Shown here piece by piece: positions 46,748-55,079 of a stretch of 60,126 nucleotides of DNA; position 1 is the first letter of the stretch, and each line of letters starts with the position of its first letter. The stretch spans positions 112,497 to 172,622 of the forward strand of contig VBEC01000014.1 in NCBI GenBank assembly GCA_005883615.1. The letters run 5' to 3'. Below the pieces are notes generated by a model. The model was not told where the DNA came from. It ran no database searches and was given only the letters and a program-made list of their open reading frames with translations. The position numbers and the translations under genes were made by a program. The DNA is from Chloroflexota bacterium. GTDB taxonomy: Bacteria > Chloroflexota > Limnocylindria > Limnocylindrales > CSP1-4.

Positions 46748-47698
46748 ATGGCGTCGCGGAGCTCCGCCTTGGACCTCGGTGAGAGCGAACGGCGGTTGGT
46801 CGTTGAGGGTGGCGTGACGAAGCCTGTGCGCGTCGCGTTTCAGGGCGAGCCGGGGGCGTTCAGCGAGGAGGCCGCCGAGCGGTATTTCGCTGAGCCCACC
46901 GCCATGGCGGTTCCAACCTGGCGGGGCATTTTCGAAGCGGTACGCGACGGCGCGGCCGACGCCGGAGTTGCGGCGATCGAGAACTCCCTGGCGGGCACGA
47001 TCCGCGAAACCTACGACCTGCTCCTCGAGTTCTCCGGCGACGGCCTCCGCATCGTCGGCGAGGTGAGCGTTCCCGTCAGGCTGGCACTGCTGGGGCTGCC
47101 CGGCGAGCGGATCGAGGATGTGGAGCGGGTGTACAGCCACCCGCAGGCCCTGGCCCAGGTCGACGAGTTCCTGCGCGGGCGCGAGTGGTCCGTCATGACG
47201 ACCTACAACACGGCCGGCGCGGCCCGGATGATCGCCGAGCAGGCGGAACGAGGCGCCGCGGCTGTCGCGTCGCCTCGCGTGGCCGCCATATACGGGCTCG
47301 AGGTCCTGGCTGGCGACATCCAGACCGGGCAGGACAATCGGACGCGATTCGCGGTCCTCGCTCGCGAACCGTTGGCGCCCGAATGGATAGGAGCATTGGC
47401 CACCCGTGACCGGAGCCGCACCGCGATGAAGACCACCCTGGTCTTCGCGGTCCGGAACGTCCCGGGCTCGCTGCACCGGAGCCTGGGTGCCTTCGCCGAG
47501 CAGGGCCTCAACCTTTCGAAGCTGGAGTCGCGACCCTCACGGACGGCTCGCTGGGAATACGTCTTCTGGGTCGACCTGGACGCCGATGCGAACGATCCCC
47601 GCACGCAGGAGGCGCTCGAGGCCCTGCGGACCGAGAGCCAGATGGTTCGTGTTCTGGGGTCGTATCCGGCGGCCGAGGACGCTGAATCCGGCGTGTGA
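46748..47698 (+). CDS. pheA: prephenate dehydratase
   Basis: Converts prephenate to phenylpyruvate for phenylalanine synthesis. The catalytic domain starts RVAFQGEPGAFSEEAAERYF and contains the NRTRFAVLA motif with the catalytic Thr; a C-terminal ACT domain (TTLVFAVRNVPGSLHRSLGA, LSKLESRPSRTARWEYVFWV) binds phenylalanine. There is no chorismate mutase domain. ATG 46748 is used; GTG at 46814 with GAGGG upstream would start directly before the domain and is quite possible. Confidence 0.92.
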   Translation: MASRSSALDLGESERRLVVEGGVTKPVRVAFQGEPGAFSEEAAERYFAEPTAMAVPTWRGIFEAVRDGAADAGVAAIENSLAGTIRETYDLLLEFSGDGLRIVGEVSVPVRLALLGLPGERIEDVERVYSHPQALAQVDEFLRGREWSVMTTYNTAGAARMIAEQAERGAAAVASPRVAAIYGLEVLAGDIQTGQDNRTRFAVLAREPLAPEWIGALATRDRSRTAMKTTLVFAVRNVPGSLHRSLGAFAEQGLNLSKLESRPSRTARWEYVFWVDLDADANDPRTQEALEALRTESQMVRVLGSYPAAEDAESGV

Positions 47699-47815
47699 GC
47701 GAACGGAAGACATCCGCATCGGTGACCGGTCCACCGGAGAGCTCGATCGCTCCGTCCTCCTCCCTTGCGCTCCCGGATTCTGCGGTGCGCCGACGCAACG
47801 CAAATGAGAAAGCCG

Positions 47816-47844
47816 TTGACGTGGCACCAGCCGTACAGTACTTT
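47816..47844 (+). promoter_or_regulatory. putative promoter of the lasso precursor gene
   Basis: TTGACG (47816-47821) and TACTTT (47839-47844) are separated by 17 bp, 41 nt before the precursor ATG. The -35 is strong and the -10 moderate. It lies in the 187-bp gap after pheA, which holds no other gene. Confidence 0.5.
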
Positions 47845-47885
47845 GGTCCCACTGGCCGGTAGCCCTCGTCGAGTGGAGCAATCGA

Positions 47886-48038
47886 ATGGAAATCCCCTAC
47901 GAAGCACCCGCGATCGAGGACTTCGGGTCGATCGCCGATCACACCTTCCAGACCCCGGGCAAGGGAACCAAGTCCACGGACACGACGTTCGTGACCGACA
48001 AGTACCACGAGTTCTCGCATCCCGCGTCCGGAAGCTGA
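47886..48038 (+). CDS. lasso-peptide precursor
   Basis: A 50-residue precursor. GGAG lies 7 nt before the ATG. The leader matches the lasso recognition pattern YxxPxLxxxGxxxxxT with Tyr5, Pro8, Ile10, Gly14 and Thr20. If Thr20 is the penultimate leader residue, the core starts at Gln22 and its first acidic residue, Asp32, is core position 11, outside the known 7-9 ring range. If Thr23 is used instead, the core starts at Gly25 and Asp32 is position 8, a normal macrolactam. The peptide ends HPASGS; the C-terminal Ser50 suits phosphorylation by the cluster kinase. Gln22 is the only Gln. Confidence 0.85.
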   Translation: MEIPYEAPAIEDFGSIADHTFQTPGKGTKSTDTTFVTDKYHEFSHPASGS

Positions 48039-48060
48039 TCTTCCGCACTTGGACTAATCA

Positions 48061-48092
48061 GTGACCGGGCCGCGAGGCCCGGTCACTTTTTT
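48061..48092 (+). terminator. intrinsic terminator between precursor and cyclase
   Basis: A perfect 10-bp stem pairs GTGACCGGGC (48061-48070) with GCCCGGTCAC (48077-48086) around a 6-nt loop, followed by TTTTTT (48087-48092). No second promoter is evident before the cyclase GTG at 48118, so partial read-through would give much more precursor than enzyme mRNA. Confidence 0.85.
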
Positions 48093-48117
48093 GTAGGCCC
48101 GCGGGGAGAGGGCTGCC

Positions 48118-49908
48118 GTGGGAGCGATCGCCGTCTTCCTGCCTGAGCAGGGGCCCGCACAACCAGACGTCGCCCGCGCCATGACGGCCGCGGCGCCCCA
48201 CCGCGGCGCCCGCATCGAGACGCTCGTCCACGGGCGTAGCACGCTTGCATGCAACAATCCCGACGACCTCCCTGATGCGATCGTCCGGAGCGTTGGCAAT
48301 CTCGCAATCGCATTTGTGGGATCGCTCGACAATGGCGCGGAGCTCGCCCGCGACCTCGAACGCGACGGGCATGCCTCGACCGCGGATCCCCCGCTCGACG
48401 GTAGCCTGCCCGCGCTGCTCGCGGCCGGATTCCGGGCGTACGGCGAGGATCTGCCGGTGCGACTCCGGGGCGTATTCGCCGGTGCGATAAGCGACGGTGA
48501 GCGCGTCTACTGCTTCCGCGATCACGTCGGGTATCGCCCGCTCTTCTACCGGCGCGACACCCGAGGCTTCTTCGCCGCCACCGAGGCCAAACAGGTCGTG
48601 GCAGGCGCGGGAATCCCCCGCGAGCCCGATGTCGAGGTGGTGGATCGAATCTTCTTTCGGAACGTATCCGACGACACGCCATCGGCGTTGAAAGGCGTGC
48701 TCAGGCTGCCGAAGGCGACCGGGGTGGCGGCCGACCGCGGGGGAGTGCGCCCGCGGCGTTACTGGGATCCGGAGTCGCTGCTCGAGACCGCGCGGCTCTC
48801 ATTTGATGAGCTGCAGAGCCGTTTCGTCACGCTCATGGACCAGGCCGTCACCCGGTGCATGAGCGGTCAGGACGCCATCTCACTGAGCGGTGGGATCGAT
48901 TCGCCCGCAGTTGCGGCATTTGCAGCGCCGAAGCATCTCGAGCTTTTCGGTGATCCGCTGCATGCGATGTCGGTGGTCTATCCGAAGTACCCGTCAGTGG
49001 ACGAGAGTGCGTACGTGCAGCTGCTGGCGGACTACTTCGGCATCCCCCTGCACACGTACGAACAGACGGTGAATTCCCTCGCGGGGCTCGTGCGCTGGAC
49101 CACGCTTGCCGACACGCCATTCCCGGGGGCGGCGCTCGGGCAGTACGAGGAGGACTACCGGCGGGCCCGCGCGCTCGGCTTCCGAACGGTGCTGAGTGGC
49201 GAGCACGCAGAGTTCGTGTTCGCGTTCGAGTGGAACAGGCTGGACCATTACCTGACGCACGCTCGGTTTGGCGCCGCGCGACGCGACCTATCCGCCCGCC
49301 GCTCTCGGGGCCAGTCGTGGCTGTCGCTCGCCCGACTTGTCGGTCGGTCGATTGCACCGGATCGCGTCCTTGCTGCCCGCAATGCGATCGGCCGAAGATG
49401 GCCCCCGACGGTCCCCAGGTGGATTGATAAGCGCAAGGCGACCGAAGAGGAGCCGGTGCCGGTGCGAGAGCGCTGGCGGCGATCGCAGCTGGCCGGTTTC
49501 ATCGGCCCTGGGATAGCTCTCGAGGCCGAGGAGGTCTGCCAAGCCGTATGTGGTATCGCGTCGCGCCGGCCATGGACGGACATCGATCTATGGGAGCTCT
49601 TCCTGAGTCTGCCAGCTGAGCAAAAGTTTCCCGATTCTCGTCCGAAAGGCCTCGTGCGCGACCTGCTCCGGGGCCGTGTCCCGGACGAAGTCCTCGACCG
49701 GCAGGACAAGACCGTCTTCGACGAGGCTGCAATCGCGGAGATTGATTACGCCGTCCTGCGTCGGTACCTCGTGGCGCCGAACCATCACGTCGATGGCGTG
49801 AACTATTCGCAGCTTGCCGAGCTTCTTCGGACGGAGTCGCTCACGCCACTTGACTACATGTGGGCGCGTGAGCTGGCCGGGAGTCACGCGTTCCTGTCAC
49901 AGTGGTGA
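48118..49908 (+). CDS. lasso cyclase, asparagine synthetase-like (protein C)
   Basis: ATP-dependent enzyme expected to adenylate the ring Asp/Glu side chain and close the macrolactam. Its 596 residues have the asparagine synthetase layout: an N-terminal glutaminase-like domain whose catalytic Cys2 is absent (the protein starts MGAIAVFLPE, not MCGI), and a synthetase domain with the pyrophosphate loop LSLSGGIDSPAVAAF (SGGIDS at 257-262). Loss of Cys2 is normal for lasso cyclases, which need no ammonia. The GTG at 48118 follows GGGGAGAGG. It is coupled closely to the PqqD-like gene. Confidence 0.9.
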   Translation: MGAIAVFLPEQGPAQPDVARAMTAAAPHRGARIETLVHGRSTLACNNPDDLPDAIVRSVGNLAIAFVGSLDNGAELARDLERDGHASTADPPLDGSLPALLAAGFRAYGEDLPVRLRGVFAGAISDGERVYCFRDHVGYRPLFYRRDTRGFFAATEAKQVVAGAGIPREPDVEVVDRIFFRNVSDDTPSALKGVLRLPKATGVAADRGGVRPRRYWDPESLLETARLSFDELQSRFVTLMDQAVTRCMSGQDAISLSGGIDSPAVAAFAAPKHLELFGDPLHAMSVVYPKYPSVDESAYVQLLADYFGIPLHTYEQTVNSLAGLVRWTTLADTPFPGAALGQYEEDYRRARALGFRTVLSGEHAEFVFAFEWNRLDHYLTHARFGAARRDLSARRSRGQSWLSLARLVGRSIAPDRVLAARNAIGRRWPPTVPRWIDKRKATEEEPVPVRERWRRSQLAGFIGPGIALEAEEVCQAVCGIASRRPWTDIDLWELFLSLPAEQKFPDSRPKGLVRDLLRGRVPDEVLDRQDKTVFDEAAIAEIDYAVLRRYLVAPNHHVDGVNYSQLAELLRTESLTPLDYMWARELAGSHAFLSQW

Positions 49909-49909
49909 A

Positions 49910-50188
49910 GTGAATCGCGATTCGAAGGTCAGCCGCAATCCGAAGATCGTCGCCCGGGAGCTCGGCGCTCCGCAGGGCGCGGTGCTGCTGCACCTGGAAA
50001 CGGGCGCGTACCACGGTCTCAATCCGGTCGGGTTCGTCGTATGGGAGCTGATCGACGACCGGCGAACGGTTGCCGATCTCGTCGATGGCGTCCGCGATCG
50101 AATCAAGAACGCTCCGCCCGAGGTCGACCAGGACGTCATGAAATTCCTGGAGGCTGCACTCGCCCGAGACCTGATTCTCGTGGAGTAG
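49910..50188 (+). CDS. PqqD-like RiPP recognition protein (lasso B1)
   Basis: A 92-residue winged-helix recognition element that binds the precursor leader and delivers it to the B2 peptidase and cyclase. NPKIVARELGAPQGAVLLHL, ETGAYHGLNPVGFVVWELID and RRTVADLVDGVRDRI follow the PqqD pattern. The GTG at 49910 comes one base after the cyclase stop and removes an unrelated upstream extension. It ends 13 nt from the convergent methyltransferase gene; no terminator is visible between them. Confidence 0.88.
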   Translation: MNRDSKVSRNPKIVARELGAPQGAVLLHLETGAYHGLNPVGFVVWELIDDRRTVADLVDGVRDRIKNAPPEVDQDVMKFLEAALARDLILVE

Positions 50189-50201
50189 CAACCTTCCGAA
50201 T

Positions 50202-51602
50202 CTAGGCCGCCGCGAGATCAGCTGGGCAGATCGCAAATGCGCCGGACAGCCGCGGGATACCCGGGCGATAGCCAAGCTGTGTGAGCTCCGCGGAGAACAC
50301 CTCCCACTGCCAGGTGAACATCTGGAGCAGGAGGCCGCCGCCGGGCCGGAGGTACTGCAACGCGTCTCGCGCGAGCTGACGGATCAGACCTAGGCCGTCC
50401 TCGCCCGCACCCTGAATCGTCCCCCGCGGAACCGAGCCGATTGCCGCATAGTCGCGCGCCGGGAAGTAGGGGAGGTTCGCGATGATCACATCCACTTGCC
50501 CTCGAAGGCCGAGCGGCAGTGGATCGAGGAGCGAGCCGGCATTGAACCTGACCCGCTGCAGCGCAAGGCGCCGGGCATTGCGTCTCGCCCAGCGGACCGC
50601 CGAGTGGGAGAGCTCCGTCGCCTGGATTTCGGCATCCGGGCGAGCCGCCGCCAACGCGAGTGCAATCGCTCCGCACCCTGTACCGACCTCTACGATGGTC
50701 GGCCGCTCAAGCGCCTCGACTCGTTTGCTGGCCACGTCCACGAAGAGGTCGGCGTCGGGCGAGGGTACGAACACGCCGGGTCCGGCGAGGACCTCGAGCT
50801 CGCCCACTCTGCAGCGAATGACAGCGTCCCCGAACCATGGCGTGCCGGCCAGGAGACGTTTCAGCCGGCGTGGACGAGCACGCGCCTGAACCGCCATCGC
50901 CAATCTCCACACGATGTCCCAGGCGCCGTCGTACACCGGGCCCGGGCCGGGTCGTTCACGGCCCGCGCCAGCCGCGACCCGGGCGCGCCCTACGGCTCGC
51001 GAGACTCGGGCTGTCCGAGCGATGTCATCCACCCTCGCCCAATCATCGATCGACGTGCGGGACTCCAGGAACCTGGCCCAGTCATCTTCGTGGGCGCGCC
51101 CTGGCCGGGAGGACTGGACCGCCAGGTGAACAAGCAGAGCGGCCGGATCCGGTCGCACGAATCCATCGGGCATCTGCTCGGCGCCCTGCCAGAGGGAGCA
51201 GGTGAGTGCCCTCAACGCGGCAGGTGGCAAGGGACTAGCAGGAACACTCCAATACAGTTCGAGTTCGGGGCCGCCGTCCCACCAGTAGTACCGCATCGGC
51301 AGCAGGCGCAGCAGCCCGGTGTGGACCCACGAATAACGCCATGACAGCGGCTCAATGACCCGCAGCGCCGCCTCGAGGTGCGCCTTCGGTATGAGGAGCT
51401 GCATCGTCGGATCCGCGCCAGCGGAATGCCCGAGCGCCGACGAGGCGGAAGTGCCATCGCGCGAGCCGATGCCTCCTCGGAGAACCAGCACGCGGACGCC
51501 GGCCGCCTCGAGGTCTGCCGAGATCGAGACGAGGTTGGGCGCTTGAGATTGCATCGCACGTAGATTCGCATGGCCGGACATGCTCTGCCAGAGCGCGCCC
51601 AC
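50202..51602 (-). CDS. degenerate nucleotidyltransferase domain fused to a PrmC/HemK-like methyltransferase
   Basis: Up to 466 residues in two parts. Residues 25-210 follow the order of the neighbouring nucleotidyltransferase (VLVLRGG for AVVKGPA, ELELYWSV for EIDLHWNL, DPAALLVHLAVQ for DPTDSLIHLCLH), but the catalytic DLDVLV is TMQLLI, so it should be inactive. Residues 270-466 are a class I methyltransferase of PrmC/HemK type: VFVPSPDADLFVD, SAM motif EVGTGCGAIALALA (305-318), catalytic NLPYFP (376-381, usually NPPY). The dead domain may bind the peptide and the methyltransferase modify it. Starts: GTG 51602, ATG 51581 or ATG 51554. Last gene of the minus-strand operon. Confidence 0.75.
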   Translation of the reverse strand: MGALWQSMSGHANLRAMQSQAPNLVSISADLEAAGVRVLVLRGGIGSRDGTSASSALGHSAGADPTMQLLIPKAHLEAALRVIEPLSWRYSWVHTGLLRLLPMRYYWWDGGPELELYWSVPASPLPPAALRALTCSLWQGAEQMPDGFVRPDPAALLVHLAVQSSRPGRAHEDDWARFLESRTSIDDWARVDDIARTARVSRAVGRARVAAGAGRERPGPGPVYDGAWDIVWRLAMAVQARARPRRLKRLLAGTPWFGDAVIRCRVGELEVLAGPGVFVPSPDADLFVDVASKRVEALERPTIVEVGTGCGAIALALAAARPDAEIQATELSHSAVRWARRNARRLALQRVRFNAGSLLDPLPLGLRGQVDVIIANLPYFPARDYAAIGSVPRGTIQGAGEDGLGLIRQLARDALQYLRPGGGLLLQMFTWQWEVFSAELTQLGYRPGIPRLSGAFAICPADLAAA

Positions 51603-51618
51603 CCAGCGCGCGGCGCGG

Positions 51619-52800
51619 TCAGTCGGCCTCGCTGGCCATTACCGATTCGATGAACGCGGCGCGGTCCCCTTCGGTACCCCCCGGCGTGAACGACGACGAG
51701 GCCCTCTCCTGGTCGGGGTCGAGGTTGCGAATACTGCGGACAACCAGCCAAACCGCCCCCCGGACAGGCCCCTGGCCGATGCTGCGCGCCATCAGCCGAT
51801 TCGGAGAGGTAAGGCGGCCCAGCGCACGCTGCCAGGGAAATAAGCGATCGACTGCTCGGATGAGTCTCATCGCGCCGGGACTGATGAGATCGCGGATCAG
51901 TCCAGCCGGCAGTTGCGCACCAAGGAACTGAGCTGAACGCGACAGCATGAGACCCACGGGCGCAGCGACGTTCCAGCGGCGGGAGCGACTGACCACGTCG
52001 TCCCATACCGGGGTCCTGACCGTGACGGCGCGCTCGATGTCCTTGAGCCACATGATCCGGTCGCCCCCGGAAATGGCCGCGTGCAGGCACAGATGGATGA
52101 GCGAGTCGGTGGGGTCGAGCGTGCACACCTCCACGCCGGCAAGGTGCACGACGACTGCGCGTTGCAGCAACTCGCGGGTCGGCATTCTGAACCGGCCGCG
52201 ATACATGTTGATGAGGTTCCAGTGCAGGTCGATCTCCAGCGGGGACGCGCCGCGGTAGTGGACCTCTCCGCGCATTTCGCGGCGCAGGACCGCCCAGTTG
52301 CGATCGAGCTGCTGGAGGCCGTTCGCCTCGAGGGCGGCCAGGACCTGGCTGAAACCTGAAGGGTCCACGAGCACATCCAGGTCGTGGTACAGCCGTCCGC
52401 CACGTCCGCCGTACAGGAGCTCCACCGCGGCCGGGCCCTTGACCACGGCCCACGGCACCCCCGTCCCATCGAGCATCGGCTTGAGCTGTGACAGCTCCCA
52501 GGTAGACCTAAGGTGGCGGTGGACCGATGCCTGGAAATCCGATCGCAATGGTGCAAGGAGCGACTCCGGCGCACCTGCCAGGCTCTGAAGCCGCTGGTAC
52601 ACGAGGCCCGAGACGCCGTGGTAGCGGGCAAGCGACCAGATGACTTCGGGTCGGGTGAGGGCAAGGAGGCGTGCTCCTCGTTCTGACTCCAGGCCGCCTG
52701 TCTCGCGCAGGCTGTGCCCGAGCACCTCGGTGGCGCGCGCTATCTGGCGCGCATCGAGGCTGCGGCGCAGCGCCCGCAACTCCTCATGCGGTGCGGTCAT
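51619..52800 (-). CDS. nucleotidyltransferase-family tailoring enzyme (NTP_transf_5 type)
   Basis: A 393-residue protein of the uncharacterised nucleotidyltransferase family common in lasso clusters. The GTP/NTP site is intact: AVVKGPAAVELLYG (118-131), YHDLDVLVD with Asp140 and Asp142, and LEIDLHWNL (188-196). Relatives act with a peptide kinase and have been linked to adding further groups to the C-terminal phospho-Ser. The exact reaction here is unknown. ATG 52800 (MTAPHEELRAL) is chosen; longer frames overlap the B2 gene heavily. It overlaps the end of B2 by 17 nt. Confidence 0.82.
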   Translation of the reverse strand: MTAPHEELRALRRSLDARQIARATEVLGHSLRETGGLESERGARLLALTRPEVIWSLARYHGVSGLVYQRLQSLAGAPESLLAPLRSDFQASVHRHLRSTWELSQLKPMLDGTGVPWAVVKGPAAVELLYGGRGGRLYHDLDVLVDPSGFSQVLAALEANGLQQLDRNWAVLRREMRGEVHYRGASPLEIDLHWNLINMYRGRFRMPTRELLQRAVVVHLAGVEVCTLDPTDSLIHLCLHAAISGGDRIMWLKDIERAVTVRTPVWDDVVSRSRRWNVAAPVGLMLSRSAQFLGAQLPAGLIRDLISPGAMRLIRAVDRLFPWQRALGRLTSPNRLMARSIGQGPVRGAVWLVVRSIRNLDPDQERASSSFTPGGTEGDRAAFIESVMASEAD

Positions 52801-53242
52801 GCTCGACCGCATCGATTGGGTATCGAACCAGCGCTCGGTGTCCATACGCGCCCGGTGCCGGACCCATGTCCCGGCCGGCCAGCTCGACCCAGGCGTGTGC
52901 CTCAGTCGAGGGCCTGTCATCGGCCAGCCCGATAACCAGCACGGCATCGTTCCCCTGCACGCGCAGGAGCCGATACAGCACCAGAGCCCGGATCAGGCAG
53001 CGAGGTTGCCATGGGCCAATGCGCAGTCCACGCGAGACCGCCCGGCTCAGCAATGCCGGTGGCTTGGGTGGACGGCTCTCGGGCTTGCCCAGGCGAGCGA
53101 CAAAGGCGGGCAGGGTCTCTCTCCGTAGTCCGATCACGACCGCTGCGCCGGTCGTCCAGACATCCCACAGCAGGCGGACCCGCCACATGAGCCCGAGTGT
53201 GGCTGTTGGGTGAGGTTGACCAGCGGTGCCGTTTGGGTTCAT
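52784..53242 (-). CDS. lasso leader peptidase (B2, transglutaminase-like)
   Basis: A 152-residue cysteine protease that removes the leader after recognition by the PqqD-like protein. The catalytic Cys82 is in GPWQPRCLIRALVLYRLL, His116 in TEAHAWVEL and Asp125 in AGRDMG, as in the lasso B2 family. The N-terminal 75 residues are helical. ATG 53242 directly follows a GTG in frame (53245); either could start. It lies between the kinase and nucleotidyltransferase genes, away from its B1 partner, which is on the other strand. Confidence 0.9.
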   Translation of the reverse strand: MNPNGTAGQPHPTATLGLMWRVRLLWDVWTTGAAVVIGLRRETLPAFVARLGKPESRPPKPPALLSRAVSRGLRIGPWQPRCLIRALVLYRLLRVQGNDAVLVIGLADDRPSTEAHAWVELAGRDMGPAPGAYGHRALVRYPIDAVEHDRTA

Positions 53243-53261
53243 CACGCGAAATAGTGCACGA

Positions 53262-54230
53262 CTAGCGCGAGAGGGGGTGGGAACCGGAGGTGACGAAGTC
53301 CTCCACCCGCGTCACGACCTGCGGCAGCGTCTCGAGACTCACCTCGCGCCGGAGGTTGAGTACCGGCACGTTCGCGACGAGATCAGTCACGCGTTCGAAC
53401 ACCGCGCCCCGGGATGCGTCGTCTGGAAGGCTGAATGTCAGGGTCCAGAGGTCGCGGATGGCGTCGATCGTCGGAACTGTCTGGAGGTCCAGCTGATCCG
53501 CTCCCTGACGTAGAAACAGGATGGCAGCCAGGGGAACGGGCTCTCCGCTGCCACGCAGCGAACCACCCAGGATCACGAAGACGCGCTCACGCTCGGTCAC
53601 GATCCGCGACGCACCCTGCCTCTCGAGGCCCTGCGTCTGAAGCCCCTGCGTCCGGAGGCCCTCCGCCACGTCCGGCCGGAGCCGTATTACCGCCGGGCCG
53701 GGGAAAACGGACGCTCCGCCGCGCAGGGTGCAACGGGTCATGTCCTCGGTGAGGAGGCGGTGCCCGGCGGCCGCGAAAGCCGCCGCCAGTGTCGTCTTGC
53801 CGTAGCGACTCGGACCTGCCAGCACAACCGCCTTCCCGGCGATCTCAACCGCGGCGGCGTGCATCGAGACGTCTCCACGCTCGAGAGCGATCAGCGAGGA
53901 CGGAACTCCGAACATGCGTACTTCGCCGGTTAGGGTCAGCCCCTCGCCGCTCGCGGTGAGGGTCACCGATGGTTCGTCCGGATCCACGACATACCACCCG
54001 GCATCGCTCGCCCAGAACGCAAACGTTCTGCCCGTCCTCAGGAGACGGCCATGGAAGGGGTTCCCCGGCCGGGGTTCCCACTCGGCGATCAGCTCCCCAA
54101 CGGGTGCGCGCCCCTCCGCCTGCCGAACCTCGAGCGGCAAGCCGCCATCGGCTTCCCTCAGCGTCTGGAAAGGCATACCAGACCTGATCTCGTATCCCGA
54201 GCAGCTTCCGAGCAGCGCCAGATCGGACAC
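53262..54230 (-). CDS. HPr-kinase-like lasso peptide kinase
   Basis: A 322-residue protein related to the HprK-like kinases of lasso clusters that phosphorylate the side chain of the precursor's C-terminal Ser. The P-loop GPSRYGKTT is at 139-147, the conserved His in SMHAAAVEI at 124 and an acidic LLTEDMTR around 160-166. An unusual Arg/Gln-Gly run (about 191-206: GLRTQGLQTQGLERQG) is inserted after the first strands. The start is GTG 54230. The precursor in this cluster indeed ends in Ser. Confidence 0.85.
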   Translation of the reverse strand: MSDLALLGSCSGYEIRSGMPFQTLREADGGLPLEVRQAEGRAPVGELIAEWEPRPGNPFHGRLLRTGRTFAFWASDAGWYVVDPDEPSVTLTASGEGLTLTGEVRMFGVPSSLIALERGDVSMHAAAVEIAGKAVVLAGPSRYGKTTLAAAFAAAGHRLLTEDMTRCTLRGGASVFPGPAVIRLRPDVAEGLRTQGLQTQGLERQGASRIVTERERVFVILGGSLRGSGEPVPLAAILFLRQGADQLDLQTVPTIDAIRDLWTLTFSLPDDASRGAVFERVTDLVANVPVLNLRREVSLETLPQVVTRVEDFVTSGSHPLSR

Positions 54231-54251
54231 GTCAGCGCACCTGCAGCGCGC

Positions 54252-55073
54252 TCAATACTGGGACAGGCTCCCGTCGGTCTGAGCCACACGCACCGCGAGG
54301 TGGCAGGCGAACAGGCCAGCCGGCAGCAGTACGACGGTGAGCAGCAGCAGAGCCAGGAATGGCCCCCAGAGGGTTGCCAGCCCCTCCCCGTTGAGCAGGG
54401 ATCGGCGCATCAGCTCGAGCGCCTGGGTCAACGGCAGCAGCTGTCCGACGGCGCGGAGCCAGTCCGGGAGAACATTGGTGGGGTAGAAGACGCCGCTCAG
54501 CAGGATGGAAGCGGTGCCGATCAGCCACGTGACCGGGTTCCCCTGCTTGAGGACGATGACGAAGCTGGCCGCGAGCAGTCCAAGCGCGTTGAAGCTGATG
54601 ATGGCCAGCGCCAGTGAGAGCACAGCCATCGGCAGATTGGCCCCTTCAAGATGCATTCCGAGCAGTGAGCCGGCGAGGAGATAGAGCAGAAGAGTGCCGA
54701 GGGAAACCACGTGGCCCCACAGCGAGGAGCTGAGGAGCAGCAGGCCCAGCCGGTTCGGGCTGAGGAGCATCAGCTCCAGCGTCCCCATCAACTGTCCCTC
54801 CCTGACGCGAGTGCCGACTCCACCCAATCCAAGTGCCATGAAATTCGTAAACGCGATTCCCACCACCGCGAAGGCGAAGTAGTTCCCGCCGTACTGGGCG
54901 ATCGAAGCCGATGCGGTGGCCCCGAAGGCCCGGCTGAGGAAGAAGACACCCAGGATGTTGAGCACGGAGGCGACGATGCTCAGCAAGAATCCTGCCCGGT
55001 AGCTGAGCGCGGTTTGCCGGTCACGCACGAACGCCGCCCAGACGACCCGGGCCGACTCCTGGACAGCCAGCAT
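54252..55073 (-). CDS. ABC-2 type transporter permease
   Basis: A 273-residue membrane protein with six helices (FLLSIVASVLNILGVFFLSR, YFAFAVVGIAFTNFMALGLG, LLLLSSSLWGHVVSLGTLLL and others), forming the membrane part of the exporter with the next ATPase. It probably exports the mature lasso peptide and provides immunity. ATG 55073 is used; a TTG at 55079 adjoins the ATPase stop. It is followed by the kinase gene after about 20 nt. Confidence 0.88.
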   Translation of the reverse strand: MLAVQESARVVWAAFVRDRQTALSYRAGFLLSIVASVLNILGVFFLSRAFGATASASIAQYGGNYFAFAVVGIAFTNFMALGLGGVGTRVREGQLMGTLELMLLSPNRLGLLLLSSSLWGHVVSLGTLLLYLLAGSLLGMHLEGANLPMAVLSLALAIISFNALGLLAASFVIVLKQGNPVTWLIGTASILLSGVFYPTNVLPDWLRAVGQLLPLTQALELMRRSLLNGEGLATLWGPFLALLLLTVVLLPAGLFACHLAVRVAQTDGSLSQY

Positions 55074-55079
55074 CCCCAA

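Noticed and set aside
47886-48038. Precursor as a non-lasso small protein
   Set aside because: All five leader positions match the lasso recognition pattern, and the next two plus-strand genes are the cyclase and its leader-binding partner.
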